From the NCBI GenBank assembly GCA_005879065.1, contig VBLU01000009.1, positions 1 to 20,797 of the forward strand: a stretch of 20,797 bases of DNA. The letters are read 5' to 3'. Within the stretch, counting starts at the first letter, position 1, and every line of letters begins with the position of its first letter. Source of the DNA: Methanobacteriota archaeon (GTDB lineage: Archaea > Thermoplasmatota > Thermoplasmata > RBG-16-68-12). Positions 14,337 to 20,797 of the stretch are shown here, piece after piece. The position numbers and the translations under genes were made by a program. Below the pieces are notes generated by a model. The model was not told the DNA's origin, ran no database searches, and worked only from the letters and a program-made list of their open reading frames with translations.

Positions 14337-14953
14337 TGCGAAGCGAGCCGCGCGAGATGGACCTCAATCGTCCGCGCGAGCACATCCCCCATCCGCCGGT
14401 ATCCGTCGACATCGGGATGCAAACCGTCGGGAGAACCGCAGAGACGGTGCGGAGCGTTCGCCGCAGCGACGGCGGCGTGCGTGTCTGCGAACGGGATGTC
14501 CAGAACCTTCGCGAACGATTCGATCCACATGTTCAAGGTGAAGATTGCCGCGGTGGCCTGCGGCGTCGCCTGATCGTAGGGCAGGACGCTGGCCGCCACC
14601 GGAACAATCGCCGAATCGAGGGCGTCGGCGTACATCATGGCGAGTTCCCGTTCCACCGCCTCTGCGCCGCCTCCGCCAAAGATGTCATTGACGCCCGCGA
14701 GGATGATCACGTAGGCTGGCTTCGCTCGGACGACATCTCGCTCGAAGCGCGCGCGGATTTCCCCCGCGGTCTGTCCGTTGATCCCCCGATTCAGGACAAT
14801 CCATTCGGCGTGGGCACGCTCCATCCAATGCGCGTATTGGCTCTCCGGATTCCCCTCCCCGTTCGGCGGGGCCTCGAGCGGCGAAAGGAACGCGGGAGTT
14901 CCCGCGGTTGTGGAATCCCCGAGTCCCACAATCGTGACCCGTCGCGGGGGCAT
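14333..14953 (-). CDS. SGNH/GDSL-type esterase or lipase
   Basis: The 206-residue hydrolase has the SGNH blocks in order: VTIVGLGDSTTAG (nucleophile Ser in GDS, about residues 12-14), RGINGQTAGE (block II Gly), ILAGVNDIFGG (block III GxND) and SPDGLHPDVDGYRRMGD (block V, Asp and His of the triad in DGLH). It should cleave ester or acetyl groups; there is no signal peptide, so it is probably cytosolic. ATG 14953 has GAGGG four bases upstream. ATG 14983 is an alternative and lies about 17 bases after the transcript start predicted from the CATAAAGG box near 15027. An in-frame extension to 15346 runs under the opposite-strand gene and is not credible. Its stop overlaps the membrane protein start. 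Confidence 0.85.
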   Translation of the reverse strand: MPPRRVTIVGLGDSTTAGTPAFLSPLEAPPNGEGNPESQYAHWMERAHAEWIVLNRGINGQTAGEIRARFERDVVRAKPAYVIILAGVNDIFGGGGAEAVERELAMMYADALDSAIVPVAASVLPYDQATPQATAAIFTLNMWIESFAKVLDIPFADTHAAVAAANAPHRLCGSPDGLHPDVDGYRRMGDVLARTIEVHLARLASQ

Positions 14954-15020
14954 CGAACCCTCGATGGAATCCCCGGTTATCATCTTACGCGATGGGCCGG
15001 CACCGGGAGAAGAGCGAGAA

Positions 15021-15030
15021 CCCTTTATGG
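15021..15030. promoter_or_regulatory. TATA box between the SGNH hydrolase and the SWIM-like gene
   Basis: CCCTTTATGG on the plus strand centres about 28 bases before ATG 15053, fitting a leaderless message. Its complement CCATAAAGGG faces the SGNH gene, 40-70 bases away. The core CATAAAGG is identical to the box at 12505-12512. Confidence 0.5.
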
Positions 15031-15052
15031 CCGAGTCGGCGGTGCCCATTGG

Positions 15053-15697
15053 ATGCCCCGCGCCGTGAAACCGAGCCGAAAAAGGGACGGACGCCTCGGT
15101 CCCCCGCAGGGGTATCCGAAGGATCCGGACAAGTACGCCGACCCGGCGAACTGGAAGTATCCGGTGCACACGCCGTTCCATGCCCGGGCTGCCCGGCGCT
15201 ACTTCAACGAACCGCGAAACCGCGTCAAGTACACGCCCGAGGAGCAGGCGTACATCGACAAGAAGATCAACGAGGCCCTCGAGCGGTTCGGAGTCGCGGT
15301 GAAAATCCGCGATGGGAAAATCGAGGATGAGGCGGGGACGATCCAAGCCGACGTCCCGTTGAACAAGGACATCGACAGGATGACCTTCGAGGAACTTCTC
15401 CTCGTCTTCCTCGGGACGAATCGCCTCGCGTCCGCGAAGGGGATCGACCTCTCTTCGGTTTCCGTCGACAAGGAAACGGACACCTTACTCTCTGGGCGGG
15501 TGAAGGACTACACGGTTCGAATCGATCGCCAGGAGAAGCGACTGGAACACGACTGTGTCGACTTCCGGACGAACCGCGCCGTCGGACGGCTCATGTGCAA
15601 GCACCTGGGAGCGTTCCTCATGCGACTGGATCGGCCGAAGGCGACGCGCCTCCTCCGGGAATTGTTGCGGGAACGAGACCATTGGACGTTCGAGTGA
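15053..15697 (+). CDS. Archaeal protein with a SWIM-like zinc motif, function unknown
   Basis: The 214-residue protein has two parts. The N-terminal region carries YPKDPDKYADPANWKYPVHT and then PFHARAARRYFNEPRNRVKYT followed by a charged helix, a block I associate loosely with DUF6582-like proteins. The C-terminal part reads RLEHDCVDF, 13 residues between the cysteines, then LMCKHLGAFLMRLD. This resembles a SWIM zinc finger (CxC...CxH) in which the first cysteine is replaced, giving HxC-x13-CxH. Such motifs bind DNA or protein partners. Start ATG 15053 is supported by a TATA box 28 bases upstream. It is divergent from the SGNH hydrolase and convergent with the TPR gene. No enzymatic function can be inferred. 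Confidence 0.7.
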   Translation: MPRAVKPSRKRDGRLGPPQGYPKDPDKYADPANWKYPVHTPFHARAARRYFNEPRNRVKYTPEEQAYIDKKINEALERFGVAVKIRDGKIEDEAGTIQADVPLNKDIDRMTFEELLLVFLGTNRLASAKGIDLSSVSVDKETDTLLSGRVKDYTVRIDRQEKRLEHDCVDFRTNRAVGRLMCKHLGAFLMRLDRPKATRLLRELLRERDHWTFE

Positions 15698-15736
15698 ACC
15701 CAACCGATCGATAGTCGACATGCTAGGCCGGCGAGA

Positions 15737-15750
15737 GCCTGTTCACAGGC
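15737..15750. terminator. Hairpin at the stop of the TPR gene, between convergent genes
   Basis: GCCTGT (15737-15742) and ACAGGC (15745-15750) form a 6-base dyad with a 2-base centre that includes the TGA stop of the minus-strand TPR gene. It lies in the 45-base gap before the convergent plus-strand gene. No T tract follows, so a terminator role is only a suggestion. Confidence 0.25.
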
Positions 15751-17866
15751 GGCCGAAATCGGCCTCGCGATCCTTCCTTCTTGCCTCACGATCGACCGGA
15801 GTCACGAGCGGCGCTTTGCACGAGGGACAGGCTCCGCCCGCCTCGATGCACGCCTTGCATAGCCACACCCCGCACGTGTGCCTTTCGACACCCGGTGCAT
15901 GGTGGGTCTCGCACTTTGCGGCGGTCGATTCCGCGGGTTTCGCAGGGGCCTTGGGAGGCGTCGGTTTCCGGGCGTTGGCCTCGGCGTCCTCCTCACGACC
16001 GGTCTCCTCATCGTCCTCCGTTCTCTCTTTCCTCGAGGGAACGACGTGGGCTTCGGCCTTCGGTTTCTTCGCCCTCGGCTCGGGCCGGGCCTTCGTCGTG
16101 ATTTTGTAGCCGCCACCCTCGAAGATCTTCAACGAGACCTCGAGCTTCTTCGCCTCGAACGGTCCCAGGTGGAGCTCCCGCGCGAGGTCGACGAGGTTCC
16201 ATTCCTCCTTTGGCAGGTCCATCGCCTGACGGATGAGATCGTCGTTGTGCCACTCCGGCGTCGGCTCCAGCGGCGCGTCGCGGACCCAATCGATGTATCC
16301 CCAGATCGTCCGCGCTTCCTCCAGGTCGACGTGGGGCAGGACCGTGCTGACGTCCGTGAGGCGCAAGGACTCCAAGGTCCGCTCGTTCTCGACGTGTTGG
16401 AGGACTGCGGCGCCGACCGCCTCGTATTTCCGGAGTTCGTCCGCCTCGACCCGGTCCGGGGCGAGGGGCACGGGTTCGTTCACGTACTTGATCACCTCGT
16501 CGAGGGACTCGAGCGGGACGGAGCAGTACCGGAACACCTCGTCCCGCGTCGCGGGCCGGGAGAGATGCTTTTCGAACCGGACCACGGCCTCGGCGAAGTT
16601 CTCGATCTTCGAGACGTGGAAGCGCTCCTCCGCGGTCGCCCGTCCGTTCTGGGCCGCCTCGAAGGCGGGATCCAAAGCGAGGGCCGCGTCGAAGCACTTG
16701 AGCGCCTCCTCGAACCGTTTCAGCCGGAGGAGGGAGAGACCTTTGCTCGTCCACGTGGACTTGTCCCGCGCGTCGATCCGCAGGGCGCCGTCGTACGCCT
16801 CCACGGCGGCGTCAAAACGTCCCGCGCGATCCTCCGCAATTCCTCGTGTGTACCAGAGACCCTTGTCGATCGGCCGAATCTCCGTCGCATGGCCGAGCGC
16901 GTCCGCCGCGGCAGGGAACTGCTCGAGTTTCAGGTGGAGGAGCCCCTTACCTCTCCATGCGTCGACGGACTCCGGAGACGCCTCCACGGCCGCATCGAAG
17001 GCTTTCAGCGCCTCGTCCGTCTTCCCTAGAGCGGCGTACGCCTCGCCGGTCCAGGTGAGGGCCACTCCGTCGTTCGGATTCGCCTTCAGAGCGAACTCGA
17101 AACAGGGAATAGCTTCCGCCGTGTGATCCGTCCGCAGGAGACACAGGCCCTTTGTCCGGTGGGCTCCGTAGTCGTTCGGGTCCTTCTGGAAGACGACCGC
17201 GAGGAGGGAGAGGGCATCGTCGAAATGGGATTCGTAGGCGAGGCAGGTCGCCTTCCCGCCGAGGAAATCCAGGTTGTCGTGTTCCAGGATGAGGCCGTCC
17301 TCGAAGACCTTCAGGGCCTCCGGAATCCGGCCGACATCCAGGAGGATGTGTCCTTTCGCCGCGAGCGCGACCCGGTCTCCGGGGTTGAGGCTCAACGTGC
17401 GGTCGAAGGCCTCCAGCGCCTCCTTGAGGCGAGACAATCGGGAGAAGAGGGCCCCTCTCGCGTTCCATGTCGCGCGGTCCATCGGGTCCACGCGGGCCGC
17501 CCGGTCGAGCGCCTCGATCGCCGCGTCGGTTTTGCCGAGCCGTTCGAGGGCGACCGCCATCTCGCGCAGCGCATCGGTATCCCGGCCGTCGAGCTCGAGG
17601 AGCCGCTCACACGCCTCCGCCGCGGCTTTGTAGGATCCTTGGAGAGCCAAGAGGTCCCGCCGAATCCGGATGAGGTCGGATCGGTCCGGCGCGAGGGACG
17701 TCGCCTTCGTGATCGCCGCCAGCGCCTCCTTGCCTTCTCCGACCGCGTTCGCCAGTCGGGCCCGGCGCGCCCATGCCTCCGGATCCTTGCCGTCCGCCGT
17801 CGTGAGCCGAGCGCGGTCTCGAAGACGGGGACCGCCTCCTGATACCGGTGGAGCTCCAGGAGGCAT
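15743..17866 (-). CDS. TPR-repeat protein, C-terminal half with B-box-like zinc module (frameshifted from the upstream gene)
   Basis: This frame holds the second half of a very large tetratricopeptide-repeat protein. Its first about 19 codons are an out-of-frame artefact; real repeats begin at RLTTADGKDPEAW. About a dozen 34-residue TPR units follow (for example KTDEALKAFDAAVEASPESV and RFEEALKCFDAALALDPAFE), forming a helical scaffold for protein partners. After the repeats come a helical region (VRFEKHLSRPATRDEVFRYC), a unit reading WNLVDLARELHLGPFEAKKL, which looks like a small winged-helix-like segment, a charged Lys/Glu/Pro linker of about 80 residues, and a cysteine/histidine module at the end: CETHH...HTCGVWLCKACIE...CPSCK, spaced like a B-box or treble-clef zinc site. 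The ATG at 17866 is not the biological start. Adding one base near 17809 joins this half to the upstream frame. Confidence 0.8.
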   Translation of the reverse strand: MPPGAPPVSGGGPRLRDRARLTTADGKDPEAWARRARLANAVGEGKEALAAITKATSLAPDRSDLIRIRRDLLALQGSYKAAAEACERLLELDGRDTDALREMAVALERLGKTDAAIEALDRAARVDPMDRATWNARGALFSRLSRLKEALEAFDRTLSLNPGDRVALAAKGHILLDVGRIPEALKVFEDGLILEHDNLDFLGGKATCLAYESHFDDALSLLAVVFQKDPNDYGAHRTKGLCLLRTDHTAEAIPCFEFALKANPNDGVALTWTGEAYAALGKTDEALKAFDAAVEASPESVDAWRGKGLLHLKLEQFPAAADALGHATEIRPIDKGLWYTRGIAEDRAGRFDAAVEAYDGALRIDARDKSTWTSKGLSLLRLKRFEEALKCFDAALALDPAFEAAQNGRATAEERFHVSKIENFAEAVVRFEKHLSRPATRDEVFRYCSVPLESLDEVIKYVNEPVPLAPDRVEADELRKYEAVGAAVLQHVENERTLESLRLTDVSTVLPHVDLEEARTIWGYIDWVRDAPLEPTPEWHNDDLIRQAMDLPKEEWNLVDLARELHLGPFEAKKLEVSLKIFEGGGYKITTKARPEPRAKKPKAEAHVVPSRKERTEDDEETGREEDAEANARKPTPPKAPAKPAESTAAKCETHHAPGVERHTCGVWLCKACIEAGGACPSCKAPLVTPVDREARRKDREADFGRL

Positions 17867-19857
17867 GCGCCCTGGTTCAGGAGGGCTTCTGACGCGGTCG
17901 GGTCCAGGACGGCGGCTTGACCATAGGCGTTCGCGGCCTCCTCGTAGCGCTTGAGGGATTGGAGCGAGCTCCCTTTCCCGACGTAGACCTTTGCCTTCTT
18001 CGCTTCCAAGGCGAGCGTCCGGTCGAACGCGCCGACGGCTTGTTCGTGACGGCCCAGGCTCTGGAGGGAAAGCCCCAGGAGGTACCAGCCCTTCGGATCC
18101 TCGGGCGCATACCGGGTCGTCCGCTCCAGGGAGTCGACGGCCTCGGCAAAGGCACTCATCCGGTACTGGCCGCGGGCCTTGTCGAGCCAGAGGTTCGCCG
18201 AGGCCGGATCCGCCTCGAGGGCGACGTCGAAGGCCTTGACGGCGTCCTCATGACGGCCGAGGGCGAGCAGCAGGCCGGCCTTCCGAGCGGACGCTCCGGC
18301 ATCGTGGGGATCGAGCTTGAGGACCGTATCGTACGCGGCGAGGGCCTCGTCCCGCTGTCCGAGTGCTTCGTGGGCGGCCCCTTTCGCGGTCCATGTCGAT
18401 CGGTCCGTTGGGTCCTTTTGCAGGATCGCGTCGCACGCCCGGAGGAGGACCTTCGGGCTCTTCGAATGAGCGAGGGCGTCCCGCTGGCCTCGGAGCGCGT
18501 CCAGGTCGTCCGGCGCGGCGACCCGGAGGCGGTCGAAGGTCGCATAGGACTCCTCCGCCTTCCCGAGGGCAAGCAACGCGCGGCCCTTGTCCTTCAACGC
18601 CCGCGCGTGATGCGGCTGGATCGCGAGGATCGCGTCGCACGTCGCGACGAGCTCGGGCCAACGTTCGGCACCGAGGAGAAGTTGCCGTTTCGTTTCGAGG
18701 CCGTCGTAGGACGTCGGTTCCACGGTCAAGAAGGCGTCGAGGGCGGCCACAGCCTCGTCCTTCCGGTTCGTCTGGAGGAACGCATGCGCTTTCGCATAGA
18801 GAGCGCCGGAGTGGTTCGGCTCAAGGGCGATCACCTTCGACGTCTCCTGGACGACCTCATCCCATCGGGCGAGGCCACGCAACGCCTCGAGTCGGCCCGT
18901 GTGGGGTTTCAGGGACTTTGGTGAGAGCTCCACCGCGCGGTCGTACGCGTAGACGGCGTCCACATTCCGCCCGATCTTGCGGAGGAGTTCCGCGCGACCG
19001 TACCAGGCGTTCGCATCCGCGTCCCGCTGTCGCAACGCCTCGTCGTAGGACCTCAATGCTTCTTCGTTCTGGTTCGATGCGGCGAGGACGTCGCCTCGCA
19101 GGCGCCATGCGTTCGGATCGTACGGGTCGACCTGGATCACGCGGTCGAGGCAACGGAGGGCGCGCTGCGGTTCTCCAGCGCCGACGTACGTGAGGGCCTT
19201 GCCCTCCAGCGCGTCCTTTCGATTCGAATCGATGCGGAGGGCGCGATCGTACGAGGACTGGGCCTCGTCGGGCTCGTTCCTTCGGCGATGGGCATCTCCC
19301 TTCCGGACCCAGAGTTCCGCGTCCTGCGGACTCAACGCGAGGACCCGCGCATATCCATCCGTGTCATCCGGCTCCAAGGTCACGGCCTGCATGTACGCGC
19401 GGACGGCCTCGGGCGCTTGCCCGAGGGTCGCGTGGGCGTCCCCTTTCCGCTCCCACAGATCCTTGGCCTTCGGATCCACCTGGAGGGCGATCTCGTAATA
19501 GCCGAGGGCGTCCGTCGCCCGGTCCTGCGCGACGAGGATGTCCGCTTGGAGGGCGAGGGCGCTCACATTGCCGCGGTCCAGGGCCATCGCGTGGTTGGCG
19601 GCCGCTTGCCCGGATTCCAGTCGGCCGACGCGCAGGAGACCCTCGCCCACGTCGGCGAAGGCCTTCGCATAGTCTTCGAATCGGGCGGTCGGTTCCCGGA
19701 CTTCGAGGAGGCTGAGGGCCTTGACGAAAGCCACCGCGGCGCGGGCCTCGGAGCCGGCATCGAGGGCCGAGACGCCGGCCTGTACGAGGTGGTTCACCCG
19801 TTCGAGCACGCGCGCTTCTCGATCGAAGAGGCCTTGGAAGAGGGCCATCCCTATCAT
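17392..19857 (-). CDS. TPR-repeat protein, N-terminal half (in-frame homology ends near 17809)
   Basis: The N-terminus (MALFQGLFDREARVLERVNH) starts an uninterrupted array of about eighteen 34-residue TPR units, such as TDALGYYEIALQVDPKAKDL, NEEALRSYDEALRQRDADAN and HEDAVKAFDVALEADPASAN. Repeats stop abruptly after HRYQEAVPVFETAL at residue 683. The last about 138 residues are Arg/Ser-rich and are the wrong-frame reading of DNA that encodes further TPRs in the other frame, so this frame's stop at 17392 is meaningless. The intact gene would encode about 1371 residues. ATG 19857 or ATG 19848 starts it. A TATA-like CTATAA on the minus strand at 19927-19932 lies about 70 bases upstream. TPR proteins act as cytosolic assembly platforms; no partner can be named. 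Confidence 0.8.
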   Translation of the reverse strand: MIGMALFQGLFDREARVLERVNHLVQAGVSALDAGSEARAAVAFVKALSLLEVREPTARFEDYAKAFADVGEGLLRVGRLESGQAAANHAMALDRGNVSALALQADILVAQDRATDALGYYEIALQVDPKAKDLWERKGDAHATLGQAPEAVRAYMQAVTLEPDDTDGYARVLALSPQDAELWVRKGDAHRRRNEPDEAQSSYDRALRIDSNRKDALEGKALTYVGAGEPQRALRCLDRVIQVDPYDPNAWRLRGDVLAASNQNEEALRSYDEALRQRDADANAWYGRAELLRKIGRNVDAVYAYDRAVELSPKSLKPHTGRLEALRGLARWDEVVQETSKVIALEPNHSGALYAKAHAFLQTNRKDEAVAALDAFLTVEPTSYDGLETKRQLLLGAERWPELVATCDAILAIQPHHARALKDKGRALLALGKAEESYATFDRLRVAAPDDLDALRGQRDALAHSKSPKVLLRACDAILQKDPTDRSTWTAKGAAHEALGQRDEALAAYDTVLKLDPHDAGASARKAGLLLALGRHEDAVKAFDVALEADPASANLWLDKARGQYRMSAFAEAVDSLERTTRYAPEDPKGWYLLGLSLQSLGRHEQAVGAFDRTLALEAKKAKVYVGKGSSLQSLKRYEEAANAYGQAAVLDPTASEALLNQGACLLELHRYQEAVPVFETALGSRRRTARIRRHGRAGPDWRTRSEKARRRWRRSRRRRPSRRTDPTSSGFGGTSWLSKDPTKPRRRRVSGSSSSTAGIPMRCARWRSPSNGSAKPTRRSRRSTGRPAWTRWTARHGTREGPSSPDCLASRRRWRPSTAR

Positions 19858-19926
19858 CCCATCCCGCAGGACGCGGCCCCAGGGCGGGGCGCGTCGGACA
19901 AGTGGCCGACATGATGGGTGGACGTC

Positions 19927-19932
19927 TTATAG
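19927..19932 (-). promoter_or_regulatory. TATA-like box for the TPR gene
   Basis: CTATAA on the minus strand predicts transcription from about 19903, leaving a leader of about 45-55 bases before ATG 19857 or 19848. ATG 19912 is nearer but out of frame with the TPR array. Confidence 0.4.
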
Positions 19933-20004
19933 ATATCGCCAAGGGCCATCGCCCCTTGGACAAAGAGTCCCCTCGCCCCGCGGGACGATTCTGAGCGTTG
20001 CGAC

Positions 20005-20011
20005 TAAATAT
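20005..20011 (+). promoter_or_regulatory. TATA-like box for the 70-residue protein
   Basis: TAAATAT centres about 49 bases before ATG 20057, placing the transcript start near 20034 with a leader of about 23 bases. It is the only A/T-rich box in the gap on this strand. Confidence 0.4.
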
Positions 20012-20056
20012 CCCGGACGCGATGTCGGGCAGACATTCGTCAGACGAGATGGGATC

Positions 20057-20269
20057 ATGACGCAGAAGGGGCCCGCAAGGGCCGCGCCGACGAACCTGAG
20101 GAAGGAAACGCGAGACTGGCTGACCGAGAAGACGATCCCAACGGTCCGAGAAATCGCGCGGGATCTGGAGAATGCCGGAGAGGACGTCCGGGACCTAATC
20201 GAGGCGATCGATGAACTCGAGATGCTTCTCCGAGATGGCCCGCGGCGAAACGGGTTCGTTCGGCGTTGA
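20057..20269 (+). CDS. Small helical protein, 70 residues, function unknown
   Basis: From ATG 20057 the product is short, charged and almost entirely helix-forming: a basic N-terminus (TQKGPARAAPTNLRKETRDW), then LTEKTIPTVREIARDLENAG and DVRDLIEAIDELEMLLRDGP, where hydrophobic residues recur at heptad-like spacing, suggesting a coiled coil or helical hairpin dimer. Codon choice resembles the neighbouring genes. An upstream in-frame extension to 19721 lies antisense to the TPR gene and is rejected. It diverges from the TPR gene and might work with it, but nothing in the sequence proves this. I recognise no family. Confidence 0.65.
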   Translation: MTQKGPARAAPTNLRKETRDWLTEKTIPTVREIARDLENAGEDVRDLIEAIDELEMLLRDGPRRNGFVRR

Positions 20270-20285
20270 GACCCGAGGGCTGAAG

Positions 20286-20350
20286 TGCCGGGACCGGGAT
20301 TTGAACCCGGGTCAACAGATTGGAAGGCTGTGGCCCAGGGCTGGCGACCA
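20286..20350 (-). tRNA. tRNA-Gly (TCC)-like 3' half, 5' acceptor strand not found
   Basis: On the minus strand the right half of a tRNA is clear: anticodon loop CTTCCAA (anticodon TCC), 3' anticodon strand TCTGT, variable TGAC, T stem CCGGG/CCCGG around TTCAAAT, acceptor 3' strand TCCCGGC and discriminator A at 20286. The 5' anticodon strand is ACAGC, pairing four of five. Upstream only a weak D-like arm (GGTC/GGCC, loop without the GG pair) is seen. The required 5' acceptor GCCGGGA does not occur anywhere between here and the window end; the sequence in its place (CGCTCCA or GCTCCAT, depending on spacing) does not pair. It is either a 3' fragment left by element integration, a split or intron-bearing tRNA, or a decayed copy. 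Confidence 0.55.
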
Positions 20351-20478
20351 ATGGAGCGGCGGGCGCCGGATTTTTCGAAGGTTGGCATTCAATGGCAGCC
20401 CCGACTCGTTCCGGAGCTTACCGCTAAGTGGCGGATTGGCTGTGAAGTCCTGGCTTCGCTAGGTGATTCCGTGTCGTG

Positions 20479-20515
20479 CCCGCGCGCGGGTCCGTTGCTT
20501 GTCGGGAGGAGACAA
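20479..20515. other. Palindrome and hairpin cluster in the gap right of the tRNA fragment
   Basis: CCCGCGCGCGGG at 20479-20490 is a perfect 12-base palindrome. TTGTC/GACAA at 20499-20503 and 20511-20515 form a 5-base stem whose loop is GGGAGGA. The surrounding 245-base gap (20332-20576) shows no other credible gene. These could be protein-binding dyads or structured RNA; I see no decisive role. Confidence 0.3.
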
Positions 20516-20576
20516 CCACGGCTCGCATCCTAAGAAACAGGCTAACAAACTCGGAACCTTCACGGCCCCGAATGCC

Positions 20577-20797
20577 ATGGAACAACTGGCAGTCGAGATG
20601 CCAGCTATTGCGTACTATCCACCTTTGCCTCTCTACGCGGGCATCAGTGCCATTCTCTGCGCGGGCTTCCTATTCCTTGCGTTCAGAAAACTGCTTAGAG
20701 ACAAAAAGCGGGGAAAGGCAACGCTGAGCATCACGTTGGCCGCGGTATTCGCCGTTGCGACAGCAGGGCTCGTCGTGGGTTCGTACCAACAATATGT
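20577..20797 (+). CDS. Membrane protein, N-terminal part only
   Basis: The frame is open from ATG 20577 to the window edge (73 codons). It contains two hydrophobic helices, at about residues 18-36 (PLYAGISAILCAGFLFLAF) and 49-67 (TLSITLAAVFAVATAGLVVG), separated by a basic loop (RKLLRDKKRGKA) that would be cytoplasmic. ATG 20598 is an alternative start. Base composition looks less GC-rich than the rest of the window. The family is not recognisable from this part; membrane-anchored sensor proteins often begin this way. It lies on the far side of the tRNA-Gly fragment and may belong to an integrated element. Confidence 0.5.
   Translation, partial: MEQLAVEMPAIAYYPPLPLYAGISAILCAGFLFLAFRKLLRDKKRGKATLSITLAAVFAVATAGLVVGSYQQY

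Noticed and set aside
17800..17820. Programmed -1 frameshift site in the TPR gene
   Set aside because: No X XXY YYZ heptamer is present and the tail of the first frame is random-looking, so a base deletion or sequence error is simpler; kept only as a remote option.
15878..18924. Long plus-strand open frames opposite the TPR gene
   Set aside because: Each runs across many TPR units; their periodic sequence is the mirror of the repeats, not an independent gene.
15743..19857. Periodic about 102-base sequence similarity, considered as a DNA repeat or CRISPR-like array
   Set aside because: The period equals 34 codons and the similarity is at protein level (TPR). There are no identical repeats or spacers.
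19927..20388. 153-codon minus-strand frame reading through the tRNA-like sequence
   Set aside because: Its GSNPGPG-like peptide is the usual false translation of a tRNA T arm, and it is antisense to the 70-residue gene.

Overview
The window looks like archaeal chromosome, GC-rich by eye. Four lines of sequence evidence point that way. TATA-like boxes sit about 25-29 bases ahead of start codons, with little or no leader (10250, 12535, 15053, 5768). The tRNA-Glu gene does not encode CCA. Some other genes carry clear Shine-Dalgarno sites (11147, 11301). A free-standing LigD-type 3'-phosphoesterase is also present. A Thermoplasmata-like euryarchaeon is my best guess, but no marker gene settles it. 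Several metabolic genes (DUF1801, pterin dehydratase-VOC fusion, MDR dehydrogenases) are of types common in bacteria and may have been acquired by transfer.

Layout. Bases 1-1067 (minus) hold the N-terminal part of a membrane-anchored GxGYxYP-family protein that runs off the left edge. Bases 1231-4094 (plus) carry a redox set: a damaged quinone-oxidoreductase-type gene, a PEP mutase/isocitrate lyase family enzyme overlapping it by four bases, and an intact MDR oxidoreductase. A major-facilitator transporter (minus) follows. It is separated from a YcaQ-type DNA glycosylase (plus) by a 279-base spacer containing an inverted-repeat-bounded segment and a strong palindrome. Bases 7139-9410 (plus) carry a pterin dehydratase-VOC fusion, a zinc alcohol dehydrogenase and a cupin. 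Next come the phosphoesterase (minus), a small membrane protein (plus), a DUF1801 protein (minus) and a short-chain dehydrogenase (plus).

Around 12.2-12.5 kb the C-terminal scrap of a tyrosine recombinase lies 29 bases from the 3' end of tRNA-Glu, the pattern left by an element integrated at a tRNA. tRNA-Glu and a nitrilase-family amidohydrolase diverge from what appears to be one shared TATA box. From 13.4 to 15.7 kb there is a membrane protein coupled to an SGNH/GDSL hydrolase, and divergent from these a protein with a SWIM-like zinc motif.

Bases 15743-19857 (minus) encode an enormous TPR protein ending in a B-box-like zinc module. It is split into two reading frames by a single-base frameshift near 17809. 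A 70-residue helical protein diverges from it. At 20286 lies the 3' half of a glycine tRNA (anticodon TCC) with no recognisable acceptor partner, followed by a non-coding stretch rich in palindromes and the start of a membrane protein. This may be the edge of an integrated element lying to the right.

I did not find a complete defence system, CRISPR array or intact mobile element. The most notable points are the frameshifted TPR/zinc giant, the two tRNA-associated integration signatures and the inverted-repeat-bounded spacer.
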